From contig CM050446.2 of the NCBI GenBank assembly GCA_027563935.2, forward strand, positions 121,660,499 through 121,724,498: a DNA stretch of 64,000 nucleotides. The letters run 5' to 3'. The position numbers and the translations under genes were made by a program. This document shows, piece by piece, positions 44,807-55,620 of the stretch; position 1 is the first letter of the stretch; each line of letters opens with the position of its first letter. The notes under the pieces were generated by a model that saw only the letters and a program-made list of their open reading frames with translations, searched no databases and was not told where the DNA came from. This DNA is from Costus lasius. Lineage: Eukaryota; Streptophyta; Magnoliopsida; Zingiberales; Costaceae.

Positions 44807-45601
44807 CTAAATCGACAAAGCCATCCATGCGCAAATCACAGTGAAGAGAGAGGTCATCCCCGCCTTGAGGAGCAAACCACCATGGTTAGGGTCAGTGGTT
44901 AGGCTGCTCGACGGCCCCAATCCTCCCAGTACATTAGGTGGAGTGAAAGTGTTGGGTGTTCCACCAGTCGCTGGTGGCGTAGAGCTTGTGCCTGCAGCAC
45001 TGCAGGAAGAAGAACAAGAAAAATACATAAAAATTGCTGTTCTTTTTCCTATGCTTTGATAAAGAAAGAATGTGAGCGATGTACCTAGGAGTGGCAGGGT
45101 AGCTGCAACCAGTGTAACCTGCAAATCGCAACAATAGATAACGATGAGATTTATGAAGAAAGTTGGTGTAGTTGAAGAGCAGCAGATTCATTTGGTGATT
45201 GAGTACTCGGATCAGTGGTAGTGAGAGTGGCGGTGTTAGAGAAGTCACAAGCTCCCTGAGCCTGCCCTTTTCTCTGATAGTAGCTGTTGGCAGCATAAGA
45301 GCAGTGGGCTCTCACAGTGTTGGGGTTGTAGCAAGCTCCGCTCTGGAGGACGGGGGAGCAGTCTGCTCCAGCTCCACAAGCATAGTCCAGTGTCTTCTGT
45401 AGAGAAGAATCAGGCGCCTCAGGCTTACACACGCACCAGGCAGCGTCTGCCACCACAAATCACAAGGAAGAACACAGAATAGTAAAGAAATCGACTTTGC
45501 AAAAGATTGCGAAAGGCAAGAGCTGAAGTGATGTCGAGCTTACCTGATCCACCAACAATGGCTAGACAAGGAAGAAGAAGAAGAAGAGCTTGAGCGGCCA
45601 T
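44807..45601 (-). CDS. X8/CBM43 GPI-anchored callose-binding protein (PDCB-like), 4 exons, 174 aa
   Basis: Exons on the minus strand: 45601-45544, 45446-45207, 45118-45085, 44999-44807. All junctions are GT-AG and in frame. Residues 1-19 are a signal peptide (AALLLLL-type core MAAQALLLLLLPCLAIVGGS). The X8 domain follows: AAWCVCKPE, LQKTLDYACG, CYNPNTVRAHCSYAANSYYQ, ACDFSNTA, TTDPSYTGCSYP, with its conserved cysteines. A Ser/Thr/Pro/Gly linker and a hydrophobic tail (LFTVICAWMALSI) indicate a GPI anchor. Relatives bind beta-1,3-glucan (callose) at plasmodesmata and thereby limit cell-to-cell movement. Whether this copy is plasmodesmal cannot be told from sequence. Confidence 0.9.
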
Positions 45602-45718
45602 GAGAGCGAGGGATGAGGAAATAGTAGAGACAGTTAGCTAGGAGAATAAAGGGGATTTTATTTATCGCAGAGGAAGAGAATGAGGGCTCCTAATTGACTA
45701 CTTGCCAGTGTATGGTAT

Positions 45719-45728
45719 CTATATATAG
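45719..45728 (-). promoter_or_regulatory. TATA box of the PDCB-like gene
   Basis: TATATATAG-type sequence on the minus strand lies about 120 bases upstream of the ATG at 45601. A G-box (CACGTG) is found further upstream at 45947-45952. Confidence 0.5.
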
Positions 45729-45946
45729 CTGGGCATTCGAGAAAGTGCTTTTAGTCCTTTTTTTAATTTTGTTTTTTTGTTTTTCTTCTTCTTCTCTTTC
45801 TTTAGTTCTTGCGTTAACAACGGTCAAACAGAGATGGAGGAGAAGATCCAAAGAACAGCCCACGACTCCAATTGCTCTGCTCTTGATTGCATTCTTTCGG
45901 GGCCACGAGACCCTTTCTCCTTTTTGCCCGTTGGCTTTGGACGTGT

Positions 45947-45952
45947 CACGTG
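45947..45952. promoter_or_regulatory. G-box CACGTG upstream of the PDCB-like gene
   Basis: A perfect palindromic G-box in the context GTCACGTGCG lies about 345 bases upstream of the ATG. bZIP and bHLH factors recognise it. This is a sequence match only. Confidence 0.4.
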
Positions 45953-46137
45953 CGCCGACAATGGGCCGGTTTGGGGCTGCACGCCGCCAACAAAAGCAAA
46001 TAGAATTTGATGATTTGGGGTTGATTTGCTGGGCGCACCAGTGAAAAAACTGTTGCCATGTAGAAGTAGCAAATAGGCAGGTTCTTAGAAATCAGCTCCA
46101 TCGACAGAACGTCCCTTGCTACCTAACTTGCTCCAGC

Positions 46138-46685
46138 TATGGCTGAGCATTCGGTAAAAATTAAAAAATTGAAAATCAATTTATCGAAAATCGATTTATC
46201 GAAACCGAAAAATCTATTACCGAATCGATACCGAATTTGGTATTTACCGATCGGTAAATTACCGAATTACCGATCGGTAAATCGGTAAATTACCGATTTT
46301 ACCGATTTACCGATTAAAAAATATTAAAATGTTATATAATTAATCTATTAAAAAAATTATTAAAATATTAAAATATTACCTAATTAAAATATTACCGATT
46401 GGTAAAAACCGATGGGTAAATCGGTAAATTACCGATAAAAAATTAAAGATTAATAAATAAAAATTTATTTTTTATATATTAATATATATATCGGTAAATC
46501 GGTAAATTACCGAACCGAAATTTTATTTACCGAACCGAAAACCGAAAACCGAATTACATAAAAATAAATACCGAATCGAAAACCGAAACCGAAATTACCG
46601 AACCGATTTACCGATTTACCGATTTACCGATTTACCGATTTACCGATCGATAAATTCGGTAAAAACTGAATTATGCTCACCCCTA
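46138..46685. mobile_element. hAT-type MITE rich in TTACCGAT palindromes, 548 bp
   Basis: The ends are TATGGCTGAGCAT on the left and, inward from the right, TAGGGGTGAGCAT (11 of 13). Both sides are flanked by the exact 8-bp duplication GCTCCAGC (46130-46137 and 46686-46693), the hAT length. The interior consists of dozens of overlapping copies of ACCGATTT, CGGTAAAT and ACCGATCGGTAAAT in both orientations, so it can fold on itself almost anywhere. It has no coding capacity. Confidence 0.9.
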
Positions 46686-47039
46686 GCTCCAGCTGCTCGT
46701 CCGCCATCTCTAATCATCTCGTCCATGATTGGTCACTTGTCCGTCACCTCTGTTGACTGTCCATCGTTGGCATCGAGCATCCGTCGTCGATGGTTCTTTG
46801 GCGAAAAATTTTTTGGCGGAGGGTCCCTTCTGCACGTGATCGCAACAGGACGCGCCTTTGTTTTAGATACGAATCGTAATGCAAATATGCAAATCATAAA
46901 GCACAAGTATATTACACGTAATCAGTCAACGCATACGAAAATAGCTTACCCGATTGTACGTTGACGCACACGAAAAAATTAATCACATTAGTCAACATTA
47001 CCTCCTGGAAGCCGCACGCCGCTGCCACGTCTCTGCCAC

Positions 47040-47296
47040 GATCATCACCGTAGGGGAAGCACCGGCCTCTGCTTGCTTCCAGGTCGGGAGGAAAGCGCCG
47101 CTCTTGCCTCTTGTCTCCGCCGCAGCTCGTGGAGAAGGAGTCGCGTGGAGAGGTCGCTCGTGGAGGGAAACTCTCGCACTTGTGGAGAAGACCTCGTTGC
47201 CTCGTCCGTCGCGCACGCCTCTCTTCTTCCCTTCGCTTCCGCCTCCGCCAGCATAGGACAACCAACAAAGCATAAACCCACCCCATGTGCCTCCAA
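47040..47296. other. Second GC-rich interior segment of the Pack-MULE
   Basis: This lies between the left inverted repeat and the RING fragment. Frames are open on both strands but are low-complexity (Arg/Ser/Glu-rich) and not recognisable. It may be the captured 3' untranslated region or a fragment of a second gene. Confidence 0.4.
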
Positions 47297-47731
47297 TTAG
47301 CCCACCCAATGGAGGCCGCCAGACAGCAGTAGAGCGCAGCAAAGAGGGCAGGTCAGCTGGCCGATGTCAACCCACTTGTCGATGTAGGACTTGTGGAAGG
47401 CGTGCGCGCAGTTGCTGAGCTTCCGGACCTCGTGCCGGGCCTCCAGGGCGGCGAGATAGACGGCGTAGACAGCCTCGGCGCCGCCGCAGAGGGAGGAGAA
47501 GCGGACGACGGGGAGGCGGCTCTTGATGTCGGCGGGGAGGGGCAAGGAGGCGGGGGGAGAGGAAGTTGGGGAGATGGAGGGGAAGAGGAAGGGGTTGTTG
47601 TCGTAGGAGGAGGCGAGGCCTAGGTAGAAGAGGGCCATGGAGACGGCGAGCTTGAGGCGGTCGAGGAGGTGGACGGCGAGGGCGACAAGGCAGGGCACGA
47701 TGACGGTGTAGTAAATGGACGGGAAGCCCAT
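47297..47731 (-). pseudogene. Captured RING-H2 (BRH1-like) gene copy with three zinc ligands lost
   Basis: From the ATG at 47731 the frame reads MGFPSIYYTVIVPCLVALA, a hydrophobic N-terminus typical of the plant BRH1/RHA-type small RING-H2 proteins. Then come IKSRLPVVRFSSL and a RING region with VYAVYLAALEA, LSNCAHAFHKSYIDKW and GQLTCPLCCALLL. In a working RING the two tyrosines of VYAVY and the one in KSYID would be cysteines. The frame is open for 144 codons, or 162 from an upstream ATG at 47785. It lies wholly inside Mutator-type inverted repeats, so I treat it as a captured, non-functional copy. Confidence 0.82.
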
Positions 47732-48097
47732 GGCGGTGGCAGGGGTGGAACCGTGGAAGGGCGACTCTGCCCTAGCTGCTCGCATGAATCGCCGACTATG
47801 GAATTGGCAGCTCGAGCAGTCGGAGAGAATTTTGGCAGAAACCCAAATTCGAGCGTGGAGATGTGGCAGCGGCGTGTGGCTTCCAGGAGGTAACGTTGAC
47901 TAATATGGTTAATTTTTTCGTGTGCGTCAACACACGATTGGGTAAATTATTTTCGTATGCGTTGACTAATTATGTGTAATAGACTTATGCTTTATGATTG
48001 GCATATTTGCATTACGATTCGTGTGTGAAACAAAGGCGCGTCCCTGCTGCGATGCGCACAGAAGGGACCCTCCGACAAAAAATTTTTCTTCTTCGGC

Positions 48098-48345
48098 AAC
48101 AGATCTAACGCTAGATCTGCTCCCCCGCATATCTATTCTATATGCATTGGTAGAAATTAATTCTCTCACAAAAAGGTCAATCCCTTATGTGAAGAAATTG
48201 AAAAATCAAAGAGATGGAGAGGTTAGGAATGAAAGACTTATAATTTTTTCTACCTAGAAAACCCATGTGCATATACAAATTTTCAGATGGAATGTGAGCA
48301 TGAGCATACAATCAAAGCATAAAACGCCGTTTGAGTCTCGCAAGT
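48098..48345 (-). other. Untranslated leader of the LTR retrotransposon
   Basis: Read on the minus strand this is the sequence following the primer-binding site, before any gag. No gag or pol frame follows further left, where the Pack-MULE, the hAT MITE and the PDCB promoter lie, so the element is truncated soon after its leader. Confidence 0.5.
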
Positions 48346-48359
48346 CACTCTGATACCAT
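48346..48359 (-). other. Primer-binding site (tRNA-iMet type) of LTR retrotransposon
   Basis: On the minus strand it reads TGGTATCAGAGTG immediately after the LTR end CCGACA. This matches the initiator-Met tRNA site and fixes the element's direction as minus. Confidence 0.85.
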
Positions 48360-50338
48360 TGTCGGGAAACCCGGGGATTTTAAAATTTTAAATATAAGTA
48401 CAGCGGAAGCAATCCCCGAAACAAGCTAGTCCCAAAAACTTAGAAGATCAGTTATGCGAGGGAGTCGACACAATGTGAGAAGAAAGATACCTTGAGCAAA
48501 GCAAAGAGATGCCGATGTAGGCGCCCAAGCGTGCGCCCTCTGCAGTCCCGCACACAATCGATCCTCAAGTTCTCTTCTTCCACGCCCAGTGCTAGCCTCG
48601 GGAAGAAGATCCATGCCTTTGGAGCCCTTCTTCACCACTTGCGCCACCCTCAAGGAAGGATGCGCCAAAGGTAAGGAAGGAGAGGGAAGATGCCGCCAAG
48701 CCATTTCTCTTCTTGCACAAAGAGGAGGAGGATGTTGATGCTTATGGCTATGGAAGAAGATGCTTACGCCTATGACTCTTTGCTCTTGCCCTTTAGAGAT
48801 GTTCATGCCAAGAGGAATTCGCATATCCTGGAGGGGCGACAAGGTGGTCATAATATAGGCACGCGGTCATGAAGAGAATGCATACGGCTAGGGTGAGATA
48901 TGGTGGGTGGTTAGGTCTAGACACAAGGAAAGTCTTCAAGTCCTTTCCATAAATGTCTAGCCATCATCTGTATGCGCATGTGTCTTTGCAATACAAGCCC
49001 AAACAGTCATATGTGCCCACACACTTGCCTTACAGGCAAAAATTCCTTTAATGCGCATAGACTAAGTCATAGGCCAAGAGGAATACCTAATAAGGTATTA
49101 GGCACCAAATCCTAATCCCATTAGGATTTAATCATGTCCAATCATCCATATATGCGCCCAAGGTCATACCATATAAGTAGACCTTCCTCTCATATGTTTA
49201 GACAAGGTCTAACGCTAAGAGAGTTATCATATTTGGCTTTATGCATAAGTCCTAATCCAATTAGAACTCTATGCGCCTAGGACATATTAAATCTCCCTAT
49301 TATACCCTTAAGCACAAATATCTCTTCATGATCACTTATTAGTAGGCCCTATTAGATAATGGGTTAGCCCAAGCTTCATTGCACAAGTCAATTAAGTCAT
49401 TGGATCTAATCCAAGGCAACCCAAGTCAAATATAGCTAACCATAGTCAACTTAGGGTCAACCTGCCAAAAATAAAGTTTGGCTCCAATAAGCTACCCGAT
49501 CAATACGATAACTCAAGTATCAAGGTGTGCGACCCTGTAGGTTCCTCTGACATTGGTAGTGATGAACTCATGTCATCACAAGTAGTGTGTGGCACCTAGT
49601 AGTGCATCGCTGCTACCCAAGTCTTCGGAATGGATATTGACATTGACATCCCCATCATCGGAATAAGGTACCGATGCATTATAGTTTCTTTGCCAAACTG
49701 ATATTCGATTGGACAAAGTATGTCATCATTTTATTTTCACCCAATCTCATGGTCATGACTAAATTAGGCTTTCACCTGTATATGGTCATACACTTTCAGT
49801 CATGAATCCATAAGAGGGCCCGTGGATATCAAGCTTCCCTTAAGAAGGACAAATCCTCTGTCTGTCTATTAATGTTCTCATATGGGTCAAGACATACACA
49901 ATGACAACCGTTATGACCTCCCAACTACGGTGAGACATTAGGTTGTATCAAAGCATATCCCTAACCATATAGAAGAGTCAAAGACCTCAAGTTAAGGGAT
50001 CAATGCATCTCCTGTCACTTGTGAGGTTAACTCATGACACCAAGTTAGAACCTCACAGCGGGTCGGTCTAATATATTCATCACTGATATACCCATATGCC
50101 TACATTTGTACCTCGTGTCTAACTAGCCCATATACTAGTCTCATATGTACCAGAGTTGTCCCTTATCCATTCAGGTACTTAACTGGGGACATAAGTTTGA
50201 GCATATATACAATCTGTCTTCAGGGACATTATCATGCAAGTATATAAAATCACATATGTAAAGATAACATAATAACAATAATGCCAGAATAATATATATA
50301 AAATATCAATGTCAAGTAGTATAAAAGATAGACCAACA
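48360..50338 (-). repeat. LTR of a minus-strand LTR retrotransposon, about 1.98 kb
   Basis: The ends are TGTCGG (48360) and CCAACA (50338) on the plus strand, an imperfect inverted repeat with TG...CA termini, adjoining a tRNA-iMet primer site. The 48.4-48.9 kb part is GC-richer and shows open frames on both strands without any known domain. The rest is AT-rich. Only one LTR is present and no coding region remains, so superfamily cannot be assigned with certainty; the short ends and PBS fit Ty1/copia or Ty3/gypsy. Confidence 0.78.
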
Positions 50339-52480
50339 ATGAGTCCAAGAGCATATACACGAACAGGTGGCCATTTGTAGGTTTTAAATTTTATAAGTCA
50401 AGAAAATTTTGACTTGAGATTGCTAGATTTGGTTTGCTTAGTTTGACTTTCCTTTTAATATGAACCTCTTTTCTTTTTTTCTTTGGCTTAAGTTGAATTT
50501 ACTTCTTCAACTTCAAAATCACAAATTATTTTGACTTGGTCCGATGTGAACCATAAGTTATACACTTGGCATTATTTAACAAGTGTTGGTTCCAGGGATT
50601 TATAGGGAAAAAGAACTCTATTGTTTTGGTTTTCGCCACTTTGCTTATCTTCACAGCATCTAGCAAATTCCTTGCCGCCTTCAAGAAAAAGGTATATCAT
50701 ATATTCACTTGTCACGTAGCATCCTTCTTCTATTGAATGCCTTTGCACTTTTTGATGATTTTTTTGTGTCGTAATTTTAAGAACTATGTGTTGCAAGTCT
50801 TTTGATCCTGATTTTTATTTGAAATATGGAGTTCGAGCTGGAGCTCTCGGTAAAAGTTTTCTTTTTTTTTTAAGCCATACACTCGGTCAAAATTTTGATT
50901 AGGGGAGTAAAGCAACCCTTACGTATCTTTTATGAGTAGAGTGTTTTGATATTTTAAGGCAAAAATTCTATTTTCCTTTCTGATAGGAGCCAAATAATTT
51001 GTTTTAGCCGATAATGAGGATTTTTTTTTTTTTTTTTTTCTCTTGGAAGTTGGAAGTCCCTTTTTAATCTTCCGATTCTAAGAATTTCAATTCCTGCTAT
51101 CAAAGGAACTCAACAAAATCTTATTGAGGTTTTCTCCTTTTTATAGATCAATTCTCGGTAGGTTCTTTTACTCACTCACAATAAGAACCTGGAGTGGAAG
51201 TTCAACTGAGCAAAGTTTTCAAATTTGACATAGGGCTTTCTATCAGCATGAGGGGCTTAGTCCATGATTTAAGGATATTTTGTTTATACCCAGATTTTTC
51301 TACCGGGAACTGTTCTTTAACCTAGTTAAAATTTGATTAAGGGCTTTGACAGCACCTTTTTTTATGTATTAAACCCTAAATAAGGATTTTATTCTCGGCC
51401 AGCTAGGATTTGTTAAATTCTCGGATTTTATTTTGAAAAGAGGCAGAATTTATTAAATTCTCTAGAAGGAGGATTTCACTACTTATAGCGAGTATCATTT
51501 TTTTTAAAGGTTCGACTAGGGATTTAATTCTAGGAATTTATTTTTAATAAGAACCAATAAGATTTTTTTTCCAATTAGGATGTTGAACTTCTCTAGAAGA
51601 TAATTGATTGATTGATTTTTTTACTAGAGTTTTATTGTCTTAGATTTTCTTACCATAGTTTATTTTTTGTGATTTTGTTTAAAGTTTGATTTTCATAGGA
51701 GTTTACTTTATGATTTTATGGAGAGTTTTCTAAGTTTACTCTCTATGATTTTATCTGAAGTTCACTTATCTGTAATATAATTTTTATAGGAATTTACTCT
51801 TACACAAAAAAGTAATAAATAACCAAATGATTTGTTGTACAACTTCTGCTTAGAACGTCGTTCTCACGTGAATTCATATCTTTGCTATTTTTAATAGAAT
51901 ATCGCCGTTGTGGTTCATGTCTTTGCTAATATATATATATTTTATTATTAGTTTTTAACCCATATTTTCTTACACTTTCTCTTGCACGCTTAGTGCCTCT
52001 TTTTTTTTAAAGAGAATCTATATTTAGAAGAAGAAAAAAATATAATAAATCTAAATATAAAAATTATCAAATTTATTATATATTTTTTTTTCTCTATGTA
52101 GATTCTCTTCAAAGAAACAGACCTTAGGCTCTATTTTTTAAGAAAGAATTCACATAAAAAAAAACAAATTGAAAATAAAAGTATTTTGATTTTTAATTTT
52201 ATTTGCCCTATTTTTTTCACGCCTCCATGTTATAATTTTTGACTAAAATATGATATATTTTTTTTAAATGCTAGCTCGACCCAAATTTGGTTAAAATCGG
52301 GGTCAAAGTTGTGGAGTGACAAAATTCCTTGCTGACAATCCGGACAGCTGCAAATTAATTGATTATTTTTTTATTATAATTTTAAATAATAATAAAAAAA
52401 TGCTTTCAACACCTAAGTCCATGATAAACTCTCCACTTCATCATCTAAAAGCACGATACAAAAGACTTGTACTTCCAATC
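50339..52480. other. AT-rich intergenic DNA
   Basis: This is T-rich sequence with no protein-like frame. At 51985-52130 two arms containing AAAGAGAATCTA and its complement (TAGATTCTCTTC) form an imperfect hairpin about 140 bases long, a possible small MITE without a clear target duplication. Confidence 0.45.
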
Positions 52481-52488
52481 CTTTTCAG

Positions 52489-52713
52489 GTGAAGATGACA
52501 GCAGATCTGTATACTAGAATTAATCTCGACCGTCTCGTCCAAAGTAATGCTGGATCACCACAATTTCTGAGTCCCCAACAGCCCTGCCAATCATCGCCCT
52601 ACTTTCCTCCCAAGGTCGAATTTCAAAGTGACGACTCTCTGTGCTCCAGTATGCAGGCTACTGGGCAATTCAAGAACTTAGGCTGTGTTTTTTTTGGAGA
52701 GGTAGAAAATTAA
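52489..52713 (+). other. Possible exon-like fragment of unknown origin
   Basis: A 74-codon frame starting MKMTADLYTRINLDRLVQ follows a pyrimidine tract ending in TTTTCAG (52482-52489). Its amino-acid mix (Pro/Ser/Gln, no simple repeats) looks more like protein than its neighbours. I recognise no family, and no joining exons were found. It could be a remnant of a gene or chance. Confidence 0.25.
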
Positions 52714-55452
52714 GGAAAAAGAAATACAGGAGAGGAAAGGAAAAAAGGACGGTAGAAAAAAAACTCTGCGTACGTTCCACGTGATCACAAGGAAGAAAAA
52801 AAATGCCGCATGGAGAGGAAGTAGGGGCAGAGTAGCAAGGCATTGAAGATCGCAAAGGGGGCAACAACGGCAAGCAAGCTTGCGGCGGCGGTGAGGCAAC
52901 TGCGGCAACAACAATAGTAACTGGAGAAGGCGACAGCAAAGACGCAAAAGCTAGGAGTCGACGCGCAGTTGGCTGGGAGTGTGGGATTATTTTTGGTTAG
53001 TTACTATTTAAATTGAAATATAATGTGATCATTTTAAATTCATTTTATAAATTATAAGACATTTTATTTTAGTAGATTTTAGCTTTCGATAAATACAAGC
53101 AATCATTGTTAATTATCTTTAAGTGGCTTAGGATACTTTTGACTAACGGCCTGTTTCGGTGGAAGGAAAGAAACCAATAAAGAAAGGAAATAAAGAGAGA
53201 AAGGAAATAAGGAGGGAAAGAAATCATTGCTTTTCCTTATAGGCCCTGTGTTTCAGTGGAAGGAAAGGAAATAAGAAAAGAGTAAAAAAATTTTAAATTA
53301 ATTATATTATACATAATACATAAATAATTAGTAAAATTATAAATATTATAGTTTGTTAATTATAAAAATACTATAAAATTCATATTAATTTGTATAAATT
53401 TTTATTAAAAATTATAAAAAATTATAAAAAATATAAAAGTACTATAAATTCTTATTAAAAATTATCAAAAATTTTGATAGCATTTCCTCTATATTATAAC
53501 ACAATACCTGTATATACAATATAATAAATTCAACAAAATATAAATACACCACCAAAACATAAATATCATCAAGTCAACACATAAGTACCATAACATAAAT
53601 TCTATACAGATATTGAACTTCTTTGCTCATGTAATATAATTATTCAACTAATGTAGCTCTACTACATAGAACAAATTGAAGCAGATGCCGCTGATCAACA
53701 CCTCGAAAATTGGTTCCTAAGTGATTAACTCCAACAAATTATTAAAGATTACTTGAAAAAATTGCAAATGCTTCCACATAGAAGATGGATTGTGCATGTG
53801 AAGATGGCATTCCTGGATCAGATCTTAAGCCAGAGATAGGTCTCTCATGGTTTAGTATCCTTTTCAGTGTGATTGAAAGTCACGAATTTATGATCGATCC
53901 AATTGCAGCCCACAAGACCTCAGCATCACGCTTCCACAGAATTGCAAGGCCATAGAGAGCAGCCACTAACCACTTGCTCTGCCACCAAAAGCAAATAGAA
54001 CCCATAAAAAGATCGGACTGAGGATTATAATGTGTAAAGATATATAGAATGGATTTATGTACAAAATTCAATCTACTCCATGTACATCAATAATGATGAT
54101 TAAAAATTCTAAAATGAAACAGAAAATATAATCAAAACCTAAAGTACAAAAGAATAAAAAATATAATCAAAACCAATTTGATGCCTTGTGGAACTCATCC
54201 AATAAAACAGAAAATACACCGGTGCTCATTTGCAGAATTTGTGGTGAATAGTTCCACATTTATAAATCCCCACCACCACCACACAACCACCAAACTCTTT
54301 TTGGTACTTCCAACTTTACCATATCAAATTTGCAGCATCTGATCTCTTGTTCTCAAGTAACTTAGTCAAATTTTATACTTTAGAGAAATGTATGGTTTAG
54401 GTAAGTTGGAGTCAATTGTCGATTCTTTTCAAGAACCAGAAGAGTAAAATCTAGTGTGCGTATAGAAGGTCCAATTTGTGCAGCATTTCCACTAATGACA
54501 GGTTTATACCTTTACAGATTAGTCACTATCCTACACGTACTAATTTTTCTCAAGCCTGCAAGCTTTGTTCATAATGATCATCAAAGCTCTGTACATCGAG
54601 CACCAGCAAATATGCAACCATTCTAACTTTAAAAATGTGTCACCGTCAACTTGTATAGCAGCAGATCAATGTGTCCGTACACTAAGTTATCCTTGCCCAC
54701 GGGAACTACTTGTCAGGTGCCGCGGAGAGATATGTTTTTATATCTCGCATTGAAAATCCATCAATTGATGAAAGCAACGAAAGCAATTCGCTTAAAATAG
54801 TGGTTGATTCGGCACGAAAGCAACGCATCCAAACGCTAAGGAATTACCTCGCTCATCTGGAAGGGGAGGAGTGGGAGCTCCATCGACGATGGCGAACCCG
54901 ACATGGAGATGAAAAGGGGATGCCTCCTGAAACCACGGCTGGCCTGAGAAGGAGCGACTCTGGGGAATCTGAAGGAGCAGGGAAAGCCTGACATGGAGAT
55001 GAAGAGGGTGAGGGTTGAAGCAGGGCTGCAGCTCCAGGCTTCCATCGAAGATGAGGGCGGCGAGGTCGAAGACGCCACGCGAGACTCGAGCAGCGCGGCG
55101 AGAGGGCGAGGTCGAAGCACGGTGACCAGGCGAGACGCGAGCAGCAAGTCGAAGACGCCACGCGAGACTCGAGCAGTGCGCTGAGATCGGGGCGAGCTGT
55201 TTTTTTGGAGCGAGGCGAGAGAACGGAGGGAGAGGGAGGGCGGCGTCGGAGGGAGAGGGAAGGGGGCGTGGTCGGCGAGAGGGGAGGGGGCGTGGTCGAA
55301 GAGGGCGAGCGAGAGGGAACGACGCGGCGAGCGAGAGGGGAGGATGGAATGGAAATCGTTTCCGTCTTTTTTGGAGAGGAAGGTTTTGGAGAGAAAGGAA
55401 AGAAATAATTGCTTTCCTTTCTGTCCATTCCTTCTTCTGAAACAAACAAAAT
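52677..55452. mobile_element. Cluster of Tourist-like transposon ends
   Basis: Related end sequences occur at 52681 (GGCTGTGTTTTTTTTGGAGAG), 53151 (GGCCTGTTTCGGTGGAAGGA) and 53233 (GGCCCTGTGTTTCAGTGGAA). The complement of such an end lies at about 55418-55448 (CCATTCCTTCTTCTGAAACA). They look like several nested or tandem PIF/Harbinger-type elements or pieces. TAA duplications are not clear, so borders are uncertain. The GC-rich part at 54980-55350 contains open frames of Arg/Ser/Pro-rich low complexity and a direct repeat of GAAGACGCCACGCGAGACTC. Confidence 0.4.
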
Positions 55453-55460
55453 GGAAGCCA

Positions 55461-55620
55461 GAAGGTTTGATGGGACTTTAACTGAAGGTTTGATGGGACT
55501 TTAACTGATCCCTGCTTAGATATGTGCTTACCAGCCTTCGCTTTAAGATCCATATGGATAGAGACCACCAATCTCAAAGTAACAGAAGGTTTGATGGGAC
55601 TTTAACTGATCCCTGCTTAG
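55461..55620 (+). repeat. Three copies of a GAAGGTTTGATGGGACTTTA block
   Basis: Copies start at 55461, 55484 and 55585. The second and third extend further with ACTGATCCCTGCTTAGA. The first two are adjacent and the third is about 100 bases on. Confidence 0.9.

Larger units (their letters stand above)
46803..48088. mobile_element. Pack-MULE (Mutator-like element with captured gene fragment), 1286 bp
   Basis: Long terminal inverted repeats of about 235 bases (46803-47038 and about 47855-48088) start GAAAAATTTTTTG[G/T]CGGAG and include TTTTTTCGTGTGCGTCAAC and TACCTCCTGGAAGCC. The flanks are TTCTTTGGC (46794-46802) and TTCTTCGGC (48089-48097), a 9-bp target duplication with one mismatch, the Mutator length. 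The interior (about 47040-47855) is GC-rich, has no transposase, and on the minus strand encodes a RING-H2 protein fragment. That is the structure of a Pack-MULE. Confidence 0.88.

Noticed and set aside
47297..47785. Reading the RING-H2 frame as a functional host gene
   Set aside because: It sits wholly between Mutator-type inverted repeats with a 9-bp target duplication and lacks three of the eight zinc-binding cysteines.
54792..55577. 261-codon minus-strand frame
   Set aside because: Composed of Arg/Pro/Ser/Leu low-complexity sequence over a region of internal repeats and transposon ends; no domain, no introns or promoter evident.
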